Below, in pieces: positions 11,416-24,120 of a DNA stretch of 64,000 nt. Position numbers and translations under genes: made by a program. This DNA comes from Isoetes taiwanensis (taxonomy: Eukaryota > Streptophyta > Lycopodiopsida > Isoetales > Isoetaceae), in assembly GCA_021234155.1 (NCBI GenBank), contig JAJEKV010000108.1, positions 2,140,499 through 2,204,498 of the forward strand. The letters run 5' to 3'. Each line of letters starts with the position of its first letter. The first letter of the stretch is position 1. The notes under the pieces were generated by a model that searched no databases, was not told the origin of the DNA, and was given only the letters and a program-made list of their open reading frames with translations.

Positions 11416-14400
11416 ATGGCATTGCTGTCTCGTTTCAGGCGGCCCATAGCTGCCGTTCGCCGTTCTTCGTTTACCAAACCATGGGAGGTTAGCAATTCAT
11501 CTATATCCCATGCATTCATGTGCTTGGGATGGAAATCTGACATTTTTTACTTGCAGACAAGGAAAAATGCTTTTAGTGCGCAGAGTGTAGATGATGTGTA
11601 TGATGTGGTCATTGTAGGTGGTGGCATGGTTGGCGCTGCGGTTGCCTGCGGGTTAGGTACGTGGGCTTTAAACAACATAAAGACTATTGCTCGATACTTT
11701 TGTTATGAATTGTAACAGTTACAACAAAAAATTGGTTTGCAATAAGACGGGTCTATAACACAATCTTGTTGATTCATATGCTTTGAAAGAATTTTGAATG
11801 CTAAAAATTTAGCTTGTTTATCACAAAGTATGGGGAATTAGTTTAATGAAAGCTTTAAAGATGTCTTTAGAAGTTAATATGGTTTAAGTTACATGTATTT
11901 TGCAATTGAAAATGAATGCATACACAAACTCTAATTACCTTGCTTCTTGCATTTTAGCAACATCCCCTTTCACGAGCTCTCTACGCATAGCAATAATTGA
12001 TGGGAAGCCTATCGTAACTGGTGCCGCACCGAAAAAGGACATACCAGATGCTCGAGTCAGTTCAATTACGCCAGCAACAGTCTCATTCTTTAAAGGTATT
12101 GTTCCGCTTCTTCTTCATTTTGAGGATTGTTCTGTGTTAATACATTGCAAAAAGCCGCTGAGAGCATCAGTAGTTTTGGGTAGTTGGTAGGAGATGCCCT
12201 TAATATCTGTATACTTATCTTTCAGTACCTTGACCCATCAAATTGAGGGCTTCTCTCCACTGGCATCTTTATGCACAAAAAGTTTTCTGACCTTTCACTT
12301 TTTCGTTTTAAGATTTTTCCATAGCCTGTATTCTCAATCATAGGATTGTGTCTAGTCTTTCCATCCATGATAGAAGCTAGCAATTGGCATCCTTTGTCCA
12401 TCCACGGAATCGTTTTCCACTAATTAAAGCCAGATCGATGCAAGGTTTTGAATGCATGGCACCAATATAGATTTATCGGGTTTAGGATAGGTGTCTTAGG
12501 TATATTCTATGTTTTTCCATCGTAGGCATTTATGTTGTTGGGAAGGGGAGGAGGAAGGAAGGGACACCACAGATTCGTTTGTACGAGGAATGCTACAATT
12601 ATATGTACAAAGAAAATACGAGTTCTTGTCAGCTAAAGTATCAGGTGATGCCTGAGCTTTTATCATTGCTACATGTTCCTATTTCTTTATAAGAACTTGT
12701 GCAATACCTTTGGCACTGCTTGTTTTCCATCACGTGGATGGTACTGCTTTTTAGTGAACTCTTTGCTACCAACAATCATGGCCAGTTAGTTAAAAGGTCA
12801 TTCATTTCCGTGAACTGAAAATACAGGACATTCTTAGGGTAACCTTTTGTTGGATTTCCACAGATGTTGGAGCTTGGGAACATGTCTTAAATTCACGGAA
12901 TGCGCCATTTGACTCAATGCAGGTTCCGCTTTATCTTGCCATTTTATGAAACAGTTGCCATTTTGGAAAAATGACACATAACATGTATTGGGGCAAAATA
13001 TAAAGCAAGAGATAGATTGAGCAGACGTGATATTAAAAGGAGAAGAAACGCTTGGTTCAACTTATATTAGCACTGGGAAGAACAAAAGAGAGTGCATATA
13101 ATGTCTGGCATTTTTCTTTCATATCTACACTATATTAGCTGGTTTATCTATAATCCTACTCATACATTTAACTCTGTAATATTGTCTGAACCCAAGGATA
13201 ATGAACCAACGTGGTGTACTTCGATGTCTGAGAAGTATGATCTATATTTATAAAGATGGAAAAAGTAGAAGAGAGTATGAATCAAAGGTTAGATTAATAT
13301 ATTGTTGCAAAACAGAGGTATTATTAATTTATTAGGAATTATGTTTAAACTCTGCCTGACATTAGTGCACAATCTGCAGTTCTCAGTATGACCTTTGTCT
13401 GTGATTGTCAGGTTTGGGATTATGCAGGCTGGGGATATACTCGCTATAAAGCAGCAGATGTAGGACATCCAGTTTTAGGGTAAGCTTAATAAAAAATGCA
13501 TTTATTTAGACATTTGTAAGTTGGATAATGGAGCATGATTGTTGTGCTAGGCATGTATGATACAGAACTAACCAAGTGGTTCATAGGTATGTCGTAGAAA
13601 ACAGCGTACTCATTTCAGCACTTCATTCGCGGCTGGAGGTTTGTTGATTTAGTTCTGCTACTACAATTACGTCCCACTTTGGCCTATGATAATCTGGCAT
13701 GCATTTTTAATAGAATCTATTATTGATGTCAAAATCATGCATAGTGCAACAGATACTAATATGAGAGGTATGCCATTCAAGACTACTTTTTTTAAATCCT
13801 TCCTGGAATAGTAGGCTTGATAAGGATTAGATGGTAGGGAACCACCAAATAGCACCGCCGCACGTGCTATTGTCCGGCTAAAAATGCCTATGTGGATAAC
13901 CATTTCTTGTGTGCAATGACGATGAGGATCGCGACCTGTCAAAGCAGCTTCAGCCATAGGATTCTACGTCTTTTAAAATGGAATTTTTCATGTTTCAACA
14001 TGATTTAGTGGTTAGCCACTCTGTTGAAGTTGAGTGCTGTCCAAATTGCTGTTCTAGAAATCTTAAAACGTTTTCTATTAATATCTCTGACCTCAAGATT
14101 TCCCCGAGATTTTCCACAACTTGGAATTCTGGCATTAGTGTATTGACATTTTCTGGGTCTGAGAGTCAGGAAGAACCAAAATTATCTTGCTGGCGGGCGT
14201 TTAAGTAGAGAAATAATGACATATACGTGCGTACTCACAAGTATTTCCTTCCTTTCCTTCCCTCCTTTCTCACAAGTATTTATTTGGTAGTAGCACCTGA
14301 GGTTTTGCCCATTTGAAATGGATTCAGATTCAACTCATATGTTGGACCACTTGCTAGCCAGTCAAAACTGAGGTACTAATATTACATTGCTAGGTCCTAC

Positions 14401-15926
14401 AACTACACTGTCTGTATTTCCTGAAGAAGCAAAGTTATGACCATTGGAATATGACAACTCCTTAATTGTAGCATTGTTTAAACTTGTGTGCTTTCAATTC
14501 GCATAGCACTGAAAGCATTATTTACTTTTAGAGCCATGACTTTAGAAAATCATGCAGTCAAGGTTTGGCCAATGGCATTAACCAAGAAATACTAGAAAAT
14601 CACAAACTGAATTGCCTGGTTCAAAAGCGTGGATTTTCTAACCTAATTTGTTTTACAAGATCGTGTTCTTACTCGGTTTAACTGGCACTGGAAACTGCAA
14701 TTCAAGATTTTTGTAGTTACAAAGCTTTTACTACCTCAAATATTATTCTGTAGGGTATAAATGTGGATAGGATATGCCCTGCAAATGTCAGTTCTGTGAA
14801 ATTTCCAGACACTACACATAAGTTGAGTGCTTCAGAAATTGATACAGACCATGGATTGAGATGGGCAACTGTGCGACTGGATGATGAAAGGTGTCTATCT
14901 GCACGTCTTGTGGTGAGCTGAGTTATGCATAAGCATATTAGCTAGGTACCGTGATATATCAAGCTGTCATATGGTATAGTGTATATGTGTTACATTTTAG
15001 ATCTCTCTCTCCTTGCAGATTGGGGCTGATGGGGGGCGATCGAAGATCAGATCCATGGCTGGTATTGGAGTAACAAGTCGGGATTATAAACAGGAAGCAA
15101 TAATCTGCACTGTACGGGTGAGCTCCACACATACTACTGCTTGGCAAAGATTTTTGCCCACTGGTCCACTTGCATTGCTTCCCATGGGCGACGACTTTAG
15201 TAATATTGTGTGGTCAACAACCCCAGAAATGGCTACAAGATTGAAATCGTTGTCGCCGGAAGAGTTTATAGATCGTATTAACAAGGCATTGACTGAGGAA
15301 TATGCTCCAATGACACAGTCTAACCTTACTGATGCCTTGAGATCGCGGCTTGTAAACCCTTTTTCCAATGAGTCTGCTCCATCAGTGACTGAGAGTTTTG
15401 AGCTTCCTGTGAGAGTTACCAAACTTGAATCTGAAAGGATGTCTTTTCCCTTGACTCTCCGTCATGCTAATGCATATACGAAGCACCGCTTAGCGTTAGT
15501 TGGAGATGCTGCACACACTGTACATCCTCTTGCAGGTCAAGGTGTAAATCTTGGGTTTGGTGATGCCATTTCACTGGTTGGAATCTTATCGAAGGGTGTA
15601 GAAAGTGGTTCTGATGTTGGAGAGGTAACAGTCACATTTTTGTCTGGATTTTGTAGGATCCTGAACCGTGGAATTAATTTTGCTCTTTTAATTTAATACA
15701 GCCAGCATTATTGAAGGAATATGAGAAAGCGAGGAAGTCAAGCAACTTTGCCATGATGGCAGTGCTGGATGGTTTCCAGAGAATATTTTCTATAGATGCT
15801 GGACCGATAAACTTATTGCGTGCAGCAGGTTTTAGTGCTGTCCAACTCTTTGGGCCTTTGAAGAAACGGATAATTTCCTACGCAATGAGCAATGGGGAAA
15901 TCCCAGAGTTGAGATTTTTTAAATGA
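11416..15926 (+). CDS. COQ6: Ubiquinone biosynthesis monooxygenase COQ6, mitochondrial
   Basis: FAD-dependent ring hydroxylase of coenzyme Q synthesis, expected on the matrix side of the mitochondrial inner membrane. Nine exons with GT-AG introns: 11416-11487, 11557-11656, 11958-12095, 12864-12922, 13412-13479, 13587-13638, 14754-14912, 15019-15624, 15702-15926. Together they give 1479 nt, 492 codons plus TGA, with every phase matching. Residues 1-24 are Arg/Ser-rich without acidic residues before E24, as in a mitochondrial presequence. VVIVGGGMVGAAVA holds the N-terminal FAD-binding GxGxxG (residues 45-50). IGADGGRSKIR (from 217) is the DG motif. LVGDAAHTVHPLAGQGVNLG (GD at 378-379) is the second FAD site typical of UbiH/COQ6 enzymes. 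Length agrees with plant COQ6 of about 500 aa. The longest intron (13639-14753) carries no gene that I see. It converges with the aminotransferase gene 1.8 kb away. The call is very secure and the copy looks functional. Confidence 0.95.
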
Positions 15927-16340
15927 TGGGTTCTGAAAATTAGGTGATTTTCATATTGCACGAAGAAGTGGTGCTATGTAGGTGCTGCTGCTATGAAGAA
16001 AAGGTGTATGCAAGGATACTGAAACAATCGGAGTGGAAATTATAGAAAACGTTTAGTGCAATTGTGATGCCGCTGCCATATATACGTATAGCTATGAATG
16101 CAAGCTTGGCGGGAATTAAAGTTTCAGGCACAACAGCTCCAAGATGTCCGTCTTGGATTAGAGCATTAAGTAGAGTCTGAAAAGACACTTTGGATGGATA
16201 AAGACAAGTAGCCCAATTTGACTTACTAAATACTTTATACTTTTGAGGATGAATTGATTTGGATGGGATCCAAGAATTTCAATACGTAGAAAAAACATAC
16301 ATGTGCTTATGAATTACGTTGCCCACATCAGCACATGGCA
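15927..16340. other. COQ6 3' flank
   Basis: Presumed 3' UTR and start of the spacer between the two convergent genes. A GAATTAAAG phrase near 16110 is a weak poly(A)-signal candidate. Nothing else is supported. Confidence 0.35.
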
Positions 16341-16347
16341 TCTTCTT

Positions 16348-16448
16348 TCTAAAACCCATACCCAAAGTGCCATACCTTAACTTGCCATTGAGGCACATGA
16401 GATCTCTCTAAAACCCATACCCAAAGTGCCATACCTTAACTTGCCATT
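16348..16448. repeat. Tandem duplication, period 59 bp
   Basis: TCTAAAACCCATACCCAAAG and the following 22 bp (42 bp in all) occur identically at 16348 and 16407. The 17 bp between the two copies are single-copy. Confidence 0.85.
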
Positions 16449-16692
16449 CCCTCAATGCCTCGTTGTGAATGTGACCATGCATCATGTATCATTGTAAAGT
16501 TGGTGAGATTGTAAAGTTGGTGAGGGAAGGCCCATTTTAATCATTGTACGGTGGTGGGGCAGGACCCATTTTGGTGTGTTTCCTATCATAATAATAACAG
16601 TAAGAAAAATATAAGCTATTCTTTACAATCTCTGGCCAACTTAAATGCCCAAGTAATTCTAACTCCCAACATAGTGCCCAGTTGAGTTGATT

Positions 16693-16796
16693 TTTGCTCT
16701 ACATATTCAAGGACCGATAAGCACCCCCAATTGTTAATCAAGATTTGCTCTACATATTCAAGGACCAATAAGCACCCCCAATTGTGAATCAAGATT
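16693..16796. repeat. Tandem duplication, period 51 bp
   Basis: TTTGCTCTACATATTCAAGG begins at 16693 and again at 16744. The two units differ at only a couple of bases (ACCGATAAG versus ACCAATAAG, TTGTTAATC versus TTGTGAATC). Confidence 0.85.
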
Positions 16797-17040
16797 AGCT
16801 GGTTATTATTGAAACCATTGTTTCATCCACTTCATTGAATGGTTTAGATTGAGATATTAATTATGTTTTCAATCCACTATTGGTAGAAAGAAAAACATAC
16901 ATTTTCTACATTTCTGTCTTGGATTAAAGCATTTGTATCCCATTGATGAAGCACGAGTGTAAATTTTGCATATCTATCTTAACAAATGTGTATTGAAGCA
17001 TATTTACTTTCTATTTTCCATTTCTCGAACTCTAGAAATT

Positions 17041-17186
17041 GCAAGGCTATAATTTAGATTAAGGGCATAATAAATACCAAAGGATTTTTACTGGTGCATT
17101 CACATTGTAACTCGCAAGGCTATAATTTAGATTAAGGGCATAATAAATACCAAAGGATTTTTACTGGTGCATTCACATTGTAACTC
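17041..17186. repeat. Perfect tandem duplication, 73 bp x 2
   Basis: The unit beginning GCAAGGCTATAATTTAGATT occupies 17041-17113 and is repeated at 17114-17186 without a single difference by eye. This implies a very recent duplication or an assembly artefact. Confidence 0.9.
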
Positions 17187-17714
17187 GATAAAAGATATCA
17201 CACATAAGATGTAAGGCATTTTCTAACTAAAGAGTGCATTTGGTGATAGCTGACATGAAACCAAAACAACACTTGTGGAAAACCATCACAAAACAATACA
17301 CTTATTGGCATTTTAACACTAAAGGGTGCTACATAAACACGATATAAAAAAACCTCCATTAAATGAGACATCTCTTATTAGTGAGAAAGCAACTTTACCT
17401 TCTTTAATTGGCATCTTGTGGGCAATATTTCGTTTGGGTACGTAAAGTCATGACTTAATGTCTTTAGCAAATAGTTGCTGTCCAATGACTATCTTCTCAC
17501 ACAACGGTAATTTGGAACCTTATTGCATTGGGCAGCCATTATATTTCAAGCTAATTCCCTTGCTTGATTGTCAACCTGTTCAGGTCCTCTGCACTGACAC
17601 CCTTCGAGCTCCTCTAAACCCCTGGGAGTCTTTGACAAGTATTAATAGCAAAATTTCCACAGCTTCTCTTATGTCCTGTACTTCTGGTCAAACGAAAGCT
17701 TCATCTAAGAAAAG
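17187..17714. other. Aminotransferase 3' flank
   Basis: Presumed 3' UTR of the minus-strand aminotransferase gene and spacer. No other feature is supported. Confidence 0.35.
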
Positions 17715-19498
17715 TCAATTCTTCACATCAAGAACTGATAAACAATCCTCTAGAATGTGCACACATTCTTTTATTTCTGCCTCTGAAATAATTAAAGGTG
17801 GTGCAAGCCTGACCACATCACCTTTACCTGCAGTCAAAACTAATAGACCTGCATTTTGTGCAGCTCTCACCAATGGTGCAGCTGCAGTGTCTAATTGAAT
17901 ACCAATAAGAAGGCCTGCTGCTCGTATCTCCTTCACATGTGAATTATCAACCAATTTAGTTTTCAAAAGATCACAAAAATAATTGCCTTTGCGAACTACA
18001 CTCTCCAAAAAACCAGGCTTTTGAAGGTGGTCCAGCACAGCTAATGCAGCCTTACAAACAAGTGGACTGCCTGCAAATGTGCTACCATGGTCCCCTGTGT
18101 TAATTGCAGCAGCCACTGCATTAGTTACTAAAACAGCCCCAATAGGTAAGCCACCTGCAAGGGGTTTTGCTAGGGTCATGATATCTGGATGTACGTCATA
18201 TACTTCATGAGCCCACAATCTTCCTGTTCGCCCTAGACCACATTGGACCTAAAACAACAAGAACAAATATAGGAGATTTAGGACCTTTAGATACTTGAAC
18301 ATGATCTGAATACAAAATCACTCTATAAAAGTTTTTGGGCAGTAATAAGCAGACAAATCTGTTTGGACCAATCACGTCCTTGCATGGAAGCATGTTTACT
18401 CAAAGCCATTCCTATCATCTAATAGATGAATCAAACTTCCTCCCCTTGCATTATATTGATAGTCATGCTTCTTGGTCCCTCAAGGTTTGATTTAACATAC
18501 ATTTTCTACAGAAAAACAGGATGACTCAAAATGAATACCTCATCGAAAACTAGCAAGACACCATAATCGTCACATAATGCCCGAAGCTCTTTACAAAATT
18601 TAGCTGTTGTGGAATAGACCCCTCCTTCTCCTTGCACAGGTTCGAGAAAAACAGCAGCTGTTTTTCCTAGTTTAAGTGTATCGTTTGTTGCTTTTATGTC
18701 CCCAAATTCTACAAAGTGCACACCAGGCATAACTGGCTCAAAGGGAGTGCGATATGCTTCTTTACTTGTGAGAGCAAGGGCACCCATTGTCCTTCCATGA
18801 AAGCATTTACTGAAGGCTACAAAATCTGTAACTGATGATGTTCCATTATTTTGGTGGTATTTCCTTGAGAACTTGATTGCTGCTTCGTTTGCCTCAGTCC
18901 CAGAGTTTGTAAAGAACACACGGTCTGCAAATGATGAATCGACCAAGCGCTTGGCAAGCTCAACCTACAACAGTGTCCAACATCGAAAAAGGGGAATGAC
19001 ATGCCAGAGAAAGAGTAAGAAACTTAGTTATCTACTACATCAAATAGGCCAACAAAATTCAATATGGCTAAAACATCAAAAAGTAAATAATTTGTGTGTT
19101 ATAAACACAAATGACAGATCTTGATTCTTATAGAGAGAAGAGCTTACCTGAGGGACGGAATAATAGACATTGCTAACATGCATGAGAGTAGAAGCCTGCT
19201 CTGTGATGGCCCTGACCAAATCGGGATGGTTATGACCCAATGCATTAACAGCTATTCCTGCAGTCATGTCCAAGTACTCCTTGCCTTCAATATCAGAAAC
19301 CCTACAACCATTACCTTTCACCAAGACCACAGGATTTCTGGCATAAGTGCCAACCAGGAATTTGGAATCTGCTTCCATAACATCGGAACTGCTTTTCCAT
19401 TGTATATTTTGCTGAGCAGGGGCTTCAACCACTGATTTCTGCATAGCTAAGGTAGGGCAACAACGACTTGGCCATTTGGGCTGTAAAATCGCCACCAT
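17715..19498 (-). CDS. Acetylornithine aminotransferase, chloroplast/mitochondrial
   Basis: PLP enzyme of class III that makes N-acetylornithine from N-acetylglutamate semialdehyde in arginine synthesis (ArgD family, plant WIN1 type), normally plastidial. Three exons on the minus strand: 19498-19148, 18964-18539 and 18248-17715, all phase 0, giving 437 codons including the stop (436 aa). The first 45 or so residues ([14 protein letters not shown]) are a probable transit peptide. The family core starts at [15 protein letters not shown]. Signature motifs include [17 protein letters not shown] (cofactor phosphate region), [24 protein letters not shown] (Asp258 expected to contact the PLP ring nitrogen) and [16 protein letters not shown], with the Schiff-base Lys at residue 287. 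[18 protein letters not shown] follows in the usual place. Length fits the family. Frames are intact across all junctions, so I read it as functional. Confidence 0.94.
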
Positions 19499-19975
19499 GT
19501 CTAGCAGTCTTGCTTCTGCTTGCTACACAACTTCTTGTGTCTGTTTCTATTTGTATTATCTCTTATTTCTCAGAGTGGGTTGTGATTTGCCACATAGGCG
19601 CCACATAACCTCCAACAGTCCATTTCTGAAACAAGGCCATAGAACCAGAGTGGGTAACATAGGCGCCACATAACCTCCAACAGGCCATTGCTAAAACAAG
19701 GCCCTAGAACTTTGCGCATTTTGTTGGGGGGCAAATATAGTGCCATATGTGTGGTGATCACATACATGATGGAGGATGCTAGAGTTTTATTTACATAGAG
19801 CAAACAATTTTCCAAGCCCGTTTTAGGATTTTAGCTTGCACTATGGCAGCATGCCACACGGCCTTTGCTAATAAACTGGGCATCTGCTGTTAAGGTGTGT
19901 TGTAAGCGATGAACTCCATGTCAATCACCCAATAGGCTAGCACCCATCATTAAGGTGGATGCCCATATATATGTG
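19499..19975. repeat. Aminotransferase 5' flank with a 65-bp tandem duplication
   Basis: A unit starting GGCGCCACATAACCTCCAAC lies at 19597 and again at 19662, in the presumed promoter region of the minus-strand aminotransferase gene. The units differ at a few bases. GGCGCC itself is a palindrome. No clear TATA box is visible. Confidence 0.6.
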
Positions 19976-20185
19976 TATTGTAGTTTGGTGGCTAGTACTT
20001 TGGGTTAGCAATTAAAAAGTCTTTTGTTCAAGTCTCTTTTTAGACAATTACATGATTGTCATGTTCCTATAGGATGCTGCTAAGTCCTTTTTTAGACATT
20101 TACGAGATTGCCATGTCCCTATAGGATGTTGCCATGTGATATGACGTAAAAAATACTATCTATTATCAAAAGAATGCATGCTCTT
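19976..20185 (+). mobile_element. Probable tRNA-derived SINE, copy 1
   Basis: The head has a polymerase III box A-like TGGCTAGTACTTTGGG at 19989 and a box B-like GTTCAAGTCTC at 20026, 37 bp apart. The body holds an internal duplication of a roughly 60-bp unit ending CCTATAGGATG. The tail reads GACGTAAAAAATACTATCTATTATC, a degenerate (ATCT)n. Head, body and tail parts recur at several places in this window. Family unknown to me. Confidence 0.5.
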
Positions 20186-20249
20186 GAAGAAACATCGACA
20201 CTACAATAAATTATATATTTGTTATTACTATTATTTAAATGTCTCCTCC

Positions 20250-20399
20250 TTGTAGTTTGATGGTTAATACTTTAGGTTGGCAATTAGAAAGTCTTGTGTT
20301 CAAGTCTCCTTTGAGACATTTAGGGGATTTGGTATGTCCCCTTGTCAAATGCATGGCTAGTACTTTGGGTTGGCAACTAAAAAGTCTTGAGACAAGTCA
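20250..20399 (+). mobile_element. SINE heads, copies 2 and 3 (copy 3 cut by copia)
   Basis: Copy 2 has box A TGGTTAATACTTTAGG at 20261 and box B GTTCAAGTCTC at 20298, again 37 bp apart. Copy 3 has box A TGGCTAGTACTTTGGG at 20354 but loses its box B where the copia LTR begins at 20400. Confidence 0.5.
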
Positions 20400-21008
20400 T
20401 GTTATATTGTGTAAAGTGCAGATAGTTCTATAGAGGTTGAACTGTGGTTGCCAGATAAAGTAGATAAAGTACATAGACTCTGCACATGAATTCGTAAACA
20501 CTGAATGATTTCATAGAGTTTAGGTTCAGGCAAATCTTGCAGAACCTGTGAAGTTATACATGTCGTAAGGGTGCAGTACTACAGAGAACCAGCATATTGA
20601 ATTGCCTAGGTTGAACCTCTAAGGTTCTAAAGGTCAAGTAACTATAAACAATATTGAAGGCATTGGAAACGCATATATATGGAATGAAATGTGGTCGAAT
20701 AAAAAAAGAACATGAAAAACTGAATAAGGAAAATCAGGAAGTAGTCGGTTCTCGGTTGGGTGTAAAAAGGAGAAAAACTTGATCAGTAAAGCGTTGAGCC
20801 GGATTGATGCTACAACGATGTGAAATGCCGCCTGGGCTATTGGATTGTTGAAACGATGTGTATGGTAATGAGATAGAAATTCGTTGAGCTCTGAATTATA
20901 GTATTATTGAGTGCATTGGTTAATACTATAGAGATGGAACCATTACCATTCAAGTTGAAATAAAACTAAACCAATCACTCTTGATATTTATAAATTACAT
21001 CTTTCACA
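20400..21008 (+). repeat. Copia 5' LTR
   Basis: 609 bp, starting TGTTATATTGTG and ending CTTTCACA, followed by the primer-binding site. It aligns along its full length with 26920-27520. The first 400 bp or so differ by many small indels, while the last 150 bp, from GGGCTATTGGATTGTTGAAA, are close to identical. Confidence 0.9.
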
Positions 21009-21009
21009 T

Positions 21010-21021
21010 TGGTATCAGAGC
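21010..21021 (+). promoter_or_regulatory. Copia primer-binding site
   Basis: TGGTATCAGAGC directly after the 5' LTR is the classic plant copia primer site, complementary to the 3' end of initiator tRNA-Met. Confidence 0.9.
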
Positions 21022-21039
21022 AAAGTTAGCATTTCCATC

Positions 21040-22085
21040 ATGACAAGTCGTTTTGGAGCATCACTACTTAATTCCATAGATGTGTACAAAGGAGGTTCAG
21101 GATTTCAAGTCTGGAAAGAGAAGCTGAAAAATGTATTAGAGAATGAAGATCTTTGGGACTTGGTGAACTCAAATGAAGACGATCATGTTACAGTGGTCAT
21201 GTCTTCTGCAGGAGGAGCAGCAGCCAGTTCGAGCGGTGCTACTGGATCTGCAAGTGTGAATGCAGGATCAGGGAATATCTCTGCAGGTGATACAGCTATT
21301 ACTAATCAAGATAAAATCAAAATCAAGCAGGCACAAGGTATTATAACTAGTAAAGTTGGGAACTCTATTTTGTTGCAGATCAGAGGCAAACATCCACGAG
21401 AGATGAGAAGAAGTCTTCTTCTCAAATGGATGTCTTAGAAATGGAGCCCAGAAAACTGAAGTACAAAGAAAATGAAGATTTAACTGAATTCTTTGCTAAG
21501 TTTGATAGTATCATTGCAGATCTCGAAGGTGCAGGCATATGCATGAATGAACAGCAGAAGATCCTTGCCATATCTAGAGCCATGAGCAATTACAAGAATT
21601 TAGCAACTCTTATACGAAATGTGACTAAGACCAGAGAAGAAGCTAAGGATATGGTGCGCACAGAATTTGAGTAAGAAGAGGTAATTGATGATAATGAAGA
21701 TGCAGGAAGTGCTGAAGTGCTATATGCTGGAAGACAAGGGTATCAAGGAATATCTGAAGGCCATTCTTCGAAACACGCCAATGATCCTAATAACGACCAT
21801 GTTTTTCATGTAATATGTATGGTCATTTGAAGATTGATTGCCCAAAAAATAAAGAAGCTGTTGAGTGTTTTAACTATGGAGGAAAGGGCCATTATGCCAA
21901 TAAATGTTCTAGCCCTAAAATTAACACTAAAGGCAGGGGAAGAGGTTTTAGTGCTCGTGCAAACAATGTATCTAGAGGAAGAGGGAGGGGTTTTGGCAGA
22001 AAATCGTCCTCAGTTAATTACACTGAAGAAGTAAAACAGGATGATGAAGAAACTGATGAGGATGCAGAGGTATGTAAACACAATG
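21040..22085 (+). pseudogene. Copia gag remnant
   Basis: Starts at the ATG at 21040 (MTSRFGASLLNSIDVYKGGS), 19 bp after the primer-binding site. The frame changes near 21430, and a TAA interrupts at 21672. The second zinc knuckle reads CFNYGGKGHYANKC: the second Cys of the CCHC motif has become Tyr, consistent with a TGT to TAT change. An Arg/Gly-rich stretch follows. It is not functional as read. Confidence 0.85.
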
Positions 22086-22099
22086 AAATTTTGTCTGTT

Positions 22100-23330
22100 T
22101 CCAGCTCAAATGATAAGGCTAATGGTGATATGTTAATTATAGATAGTGGAGCAGAAAAGAGTGTAACTAGCTCAAGAAGTATCCTGAAGAAATGCAAAGG
22201 AAGCAGTGATGGCCACGTTAAGCTTGGTAATGGAGAGCTACAGGAGGTCGAAGACGTAGGAGTCCTATAATTGTTTGATCTTTCAGGAAAAATAGTTAGT
22301 CTTAAAGATGTACTTTGTGTGCCAAGTCTAATAAGAAATTTAATTTCTGTTAGCCGGTTAGTAGATCTTGGGTTTACAATGGTTTTTGATAAGCTACAAT
22401 GTACTATCTTCAAAGATAATGAAATCAAATTTATCGGGAGACGTGTTGGAAATCTTTGTGGTTTGAACTGTGATATACTTGAAAATTTGAATTCCATAAA
22501 TGTTTTGATAGCACCTTCTGTTAATGTTTGGCATTTGAGACTAGGGCACACTCAAACTAGAAATATTGAAGCAATGGCAAAGCAAGGGTTGCTGTCCGTA
22601 CTGCAAGAGCATTCAGATTATTCAATGTGCATAGGTTGTATGCTTGATAAGCATTCAAGGCTGCCGTTTAAAAGATCTAATAAGAGAGCAAAAAATATTC
22701 TGGATTTGATTCATACAGATCTCTGTGGCTCCCTAAATATCACGAACATAAGTGGGAAAAGGTATTTCATTATACGGATGATTTCAGCAGAAAAACAAAG
22801 TGCTATTGTCTTAAAACCAAAGATGAAGCATTTAAGGCATTCAAAGCATATATTGCTGAAGTAGAAGTTGAAACTAGAAGGAAAATAAAGTGTGTAAGAT
22901 CTGATAGAGGTGGAGAGTACCTATCAGGCAAGTTCAGGAATTATTGTGTAGAAAGAGGAATAGAGGGCAATATACATGCAGCCACTCACCTCAGCAAAAT
23001 GGAAGTTGTTGAGAGAAAGAATAGGACTATTCTTGATGCGGTACGTGCTATGTTGAAATTTGCAAAGTTGCCAAACTTTTTATGGGAGGAAGCTGTGAAG
23101 ACCGCCGTACACATTCAAAATCTAATTCCATCAGTAAGTATAAAAGGTAGCATTCCAGAGATGCTTTGGTCTGGTACTAAGCCTACTTATGATCATCTTA
23201 AAGCTTATGGATGCTTATCTTTCACTCACATACCAAAAGAATAAAGTAAAAAATAGATGACAAGTCGTGGATAACCTTTCTTGTTGGGTATGATGAACAT
23301 TCAAAGGGGTGTAGACTGTATGATCCCTAA
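22100..23330 (+). pseudogene. Copia protease and integrase remnant
   Basis: The protease active site appears as LIIDSGAEKSVTSS. A TAA at about 22268 breaks the frame. The pre-integrase zinc region shows WHLRLGH followed by CIGC. The integrase catalytic region shows LIHTDLCG and, in another frame, SDRGGEYLS and VVERKNRTILDAVRAML. At least two frameshifts separate these parts. Confidence 0.85.
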
Positions 23331-23751
23331 CGAAGGAAAATAATTATAAGTAGAGATGTCACGTTTGATGAAACTCGTTTTTACAAAATTCTTACTGTTG
23401 AAAATCAAGTAGAACTTAAAGAAGGGCTGAAAATGTTGATGAAGAAATTAAAGTAAATAAGGTGGCTGGAAATAATATGCATGATATAATTCTCGATCAT
23501 AACACTAACAGTGTTGACTCAGAACATAATGCTGAAGCTAATGCAAGAAATGAAGCATCGGAAGAGCATGTGAACGGGATACAATCTGATGCAATAAGGA
23601 TTGCTGCAGAGATGACAAATGATGAAAGACCAGTCAGAAGAAAAAGAACAGAGGCTCAAATAATGCAGGATGAATTACAGGTGAGTTCTAACTTATATGG
23701 AAGAATGCAGAAGGAAAAAGTAGAAGGTTAAATCCAGATCTCGTAGAAGTA

Positions 23752-24120
23752 TTGATAATGCTAGATTATGACGTGCATACGTGTTATGATGAAGCAATGA
23801 AATCTGAAAATGCTTCAAATTGGAAAACTGCCATGCAAAATGAAATGGACAGTTTCAGAAGATCTGCAACGTGTGACTTGGTAGACATGCCAGAAAACAG
23901 GAATATTATAGGTTGTAAATGGATTTACAAAGTGAAACAAGCTGCTGAGAATGAGAATCCAAAGTATAAAGCCCGGCTTGTTAGGGCTACACTCAAAGTG
24001 AAGGAATTGATTATAAGGGTACTTTTTCTCCAATTGTAAAAATGACAAGCATTAGAATACTTCTTGCAATTAGCAAATGCAAATAAATGGGAAGCACATC
24101 ATATGGATGTGAATATGCAT
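23752..24120 (+). pseudogene. Copia reverse transcriptase, N-terminal part
   Basis: NWKTAMQNEMDSFRRSATCD and IIGCKWIYKVKQ are typical of the start of the copia reverse transcriptase. One more frameshift occurs near 23990, and the segment stops at a HHMDVNM motif just before an inversion joint at the palindrome ATGCAT (24115-24120). Confidence 0.85.
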
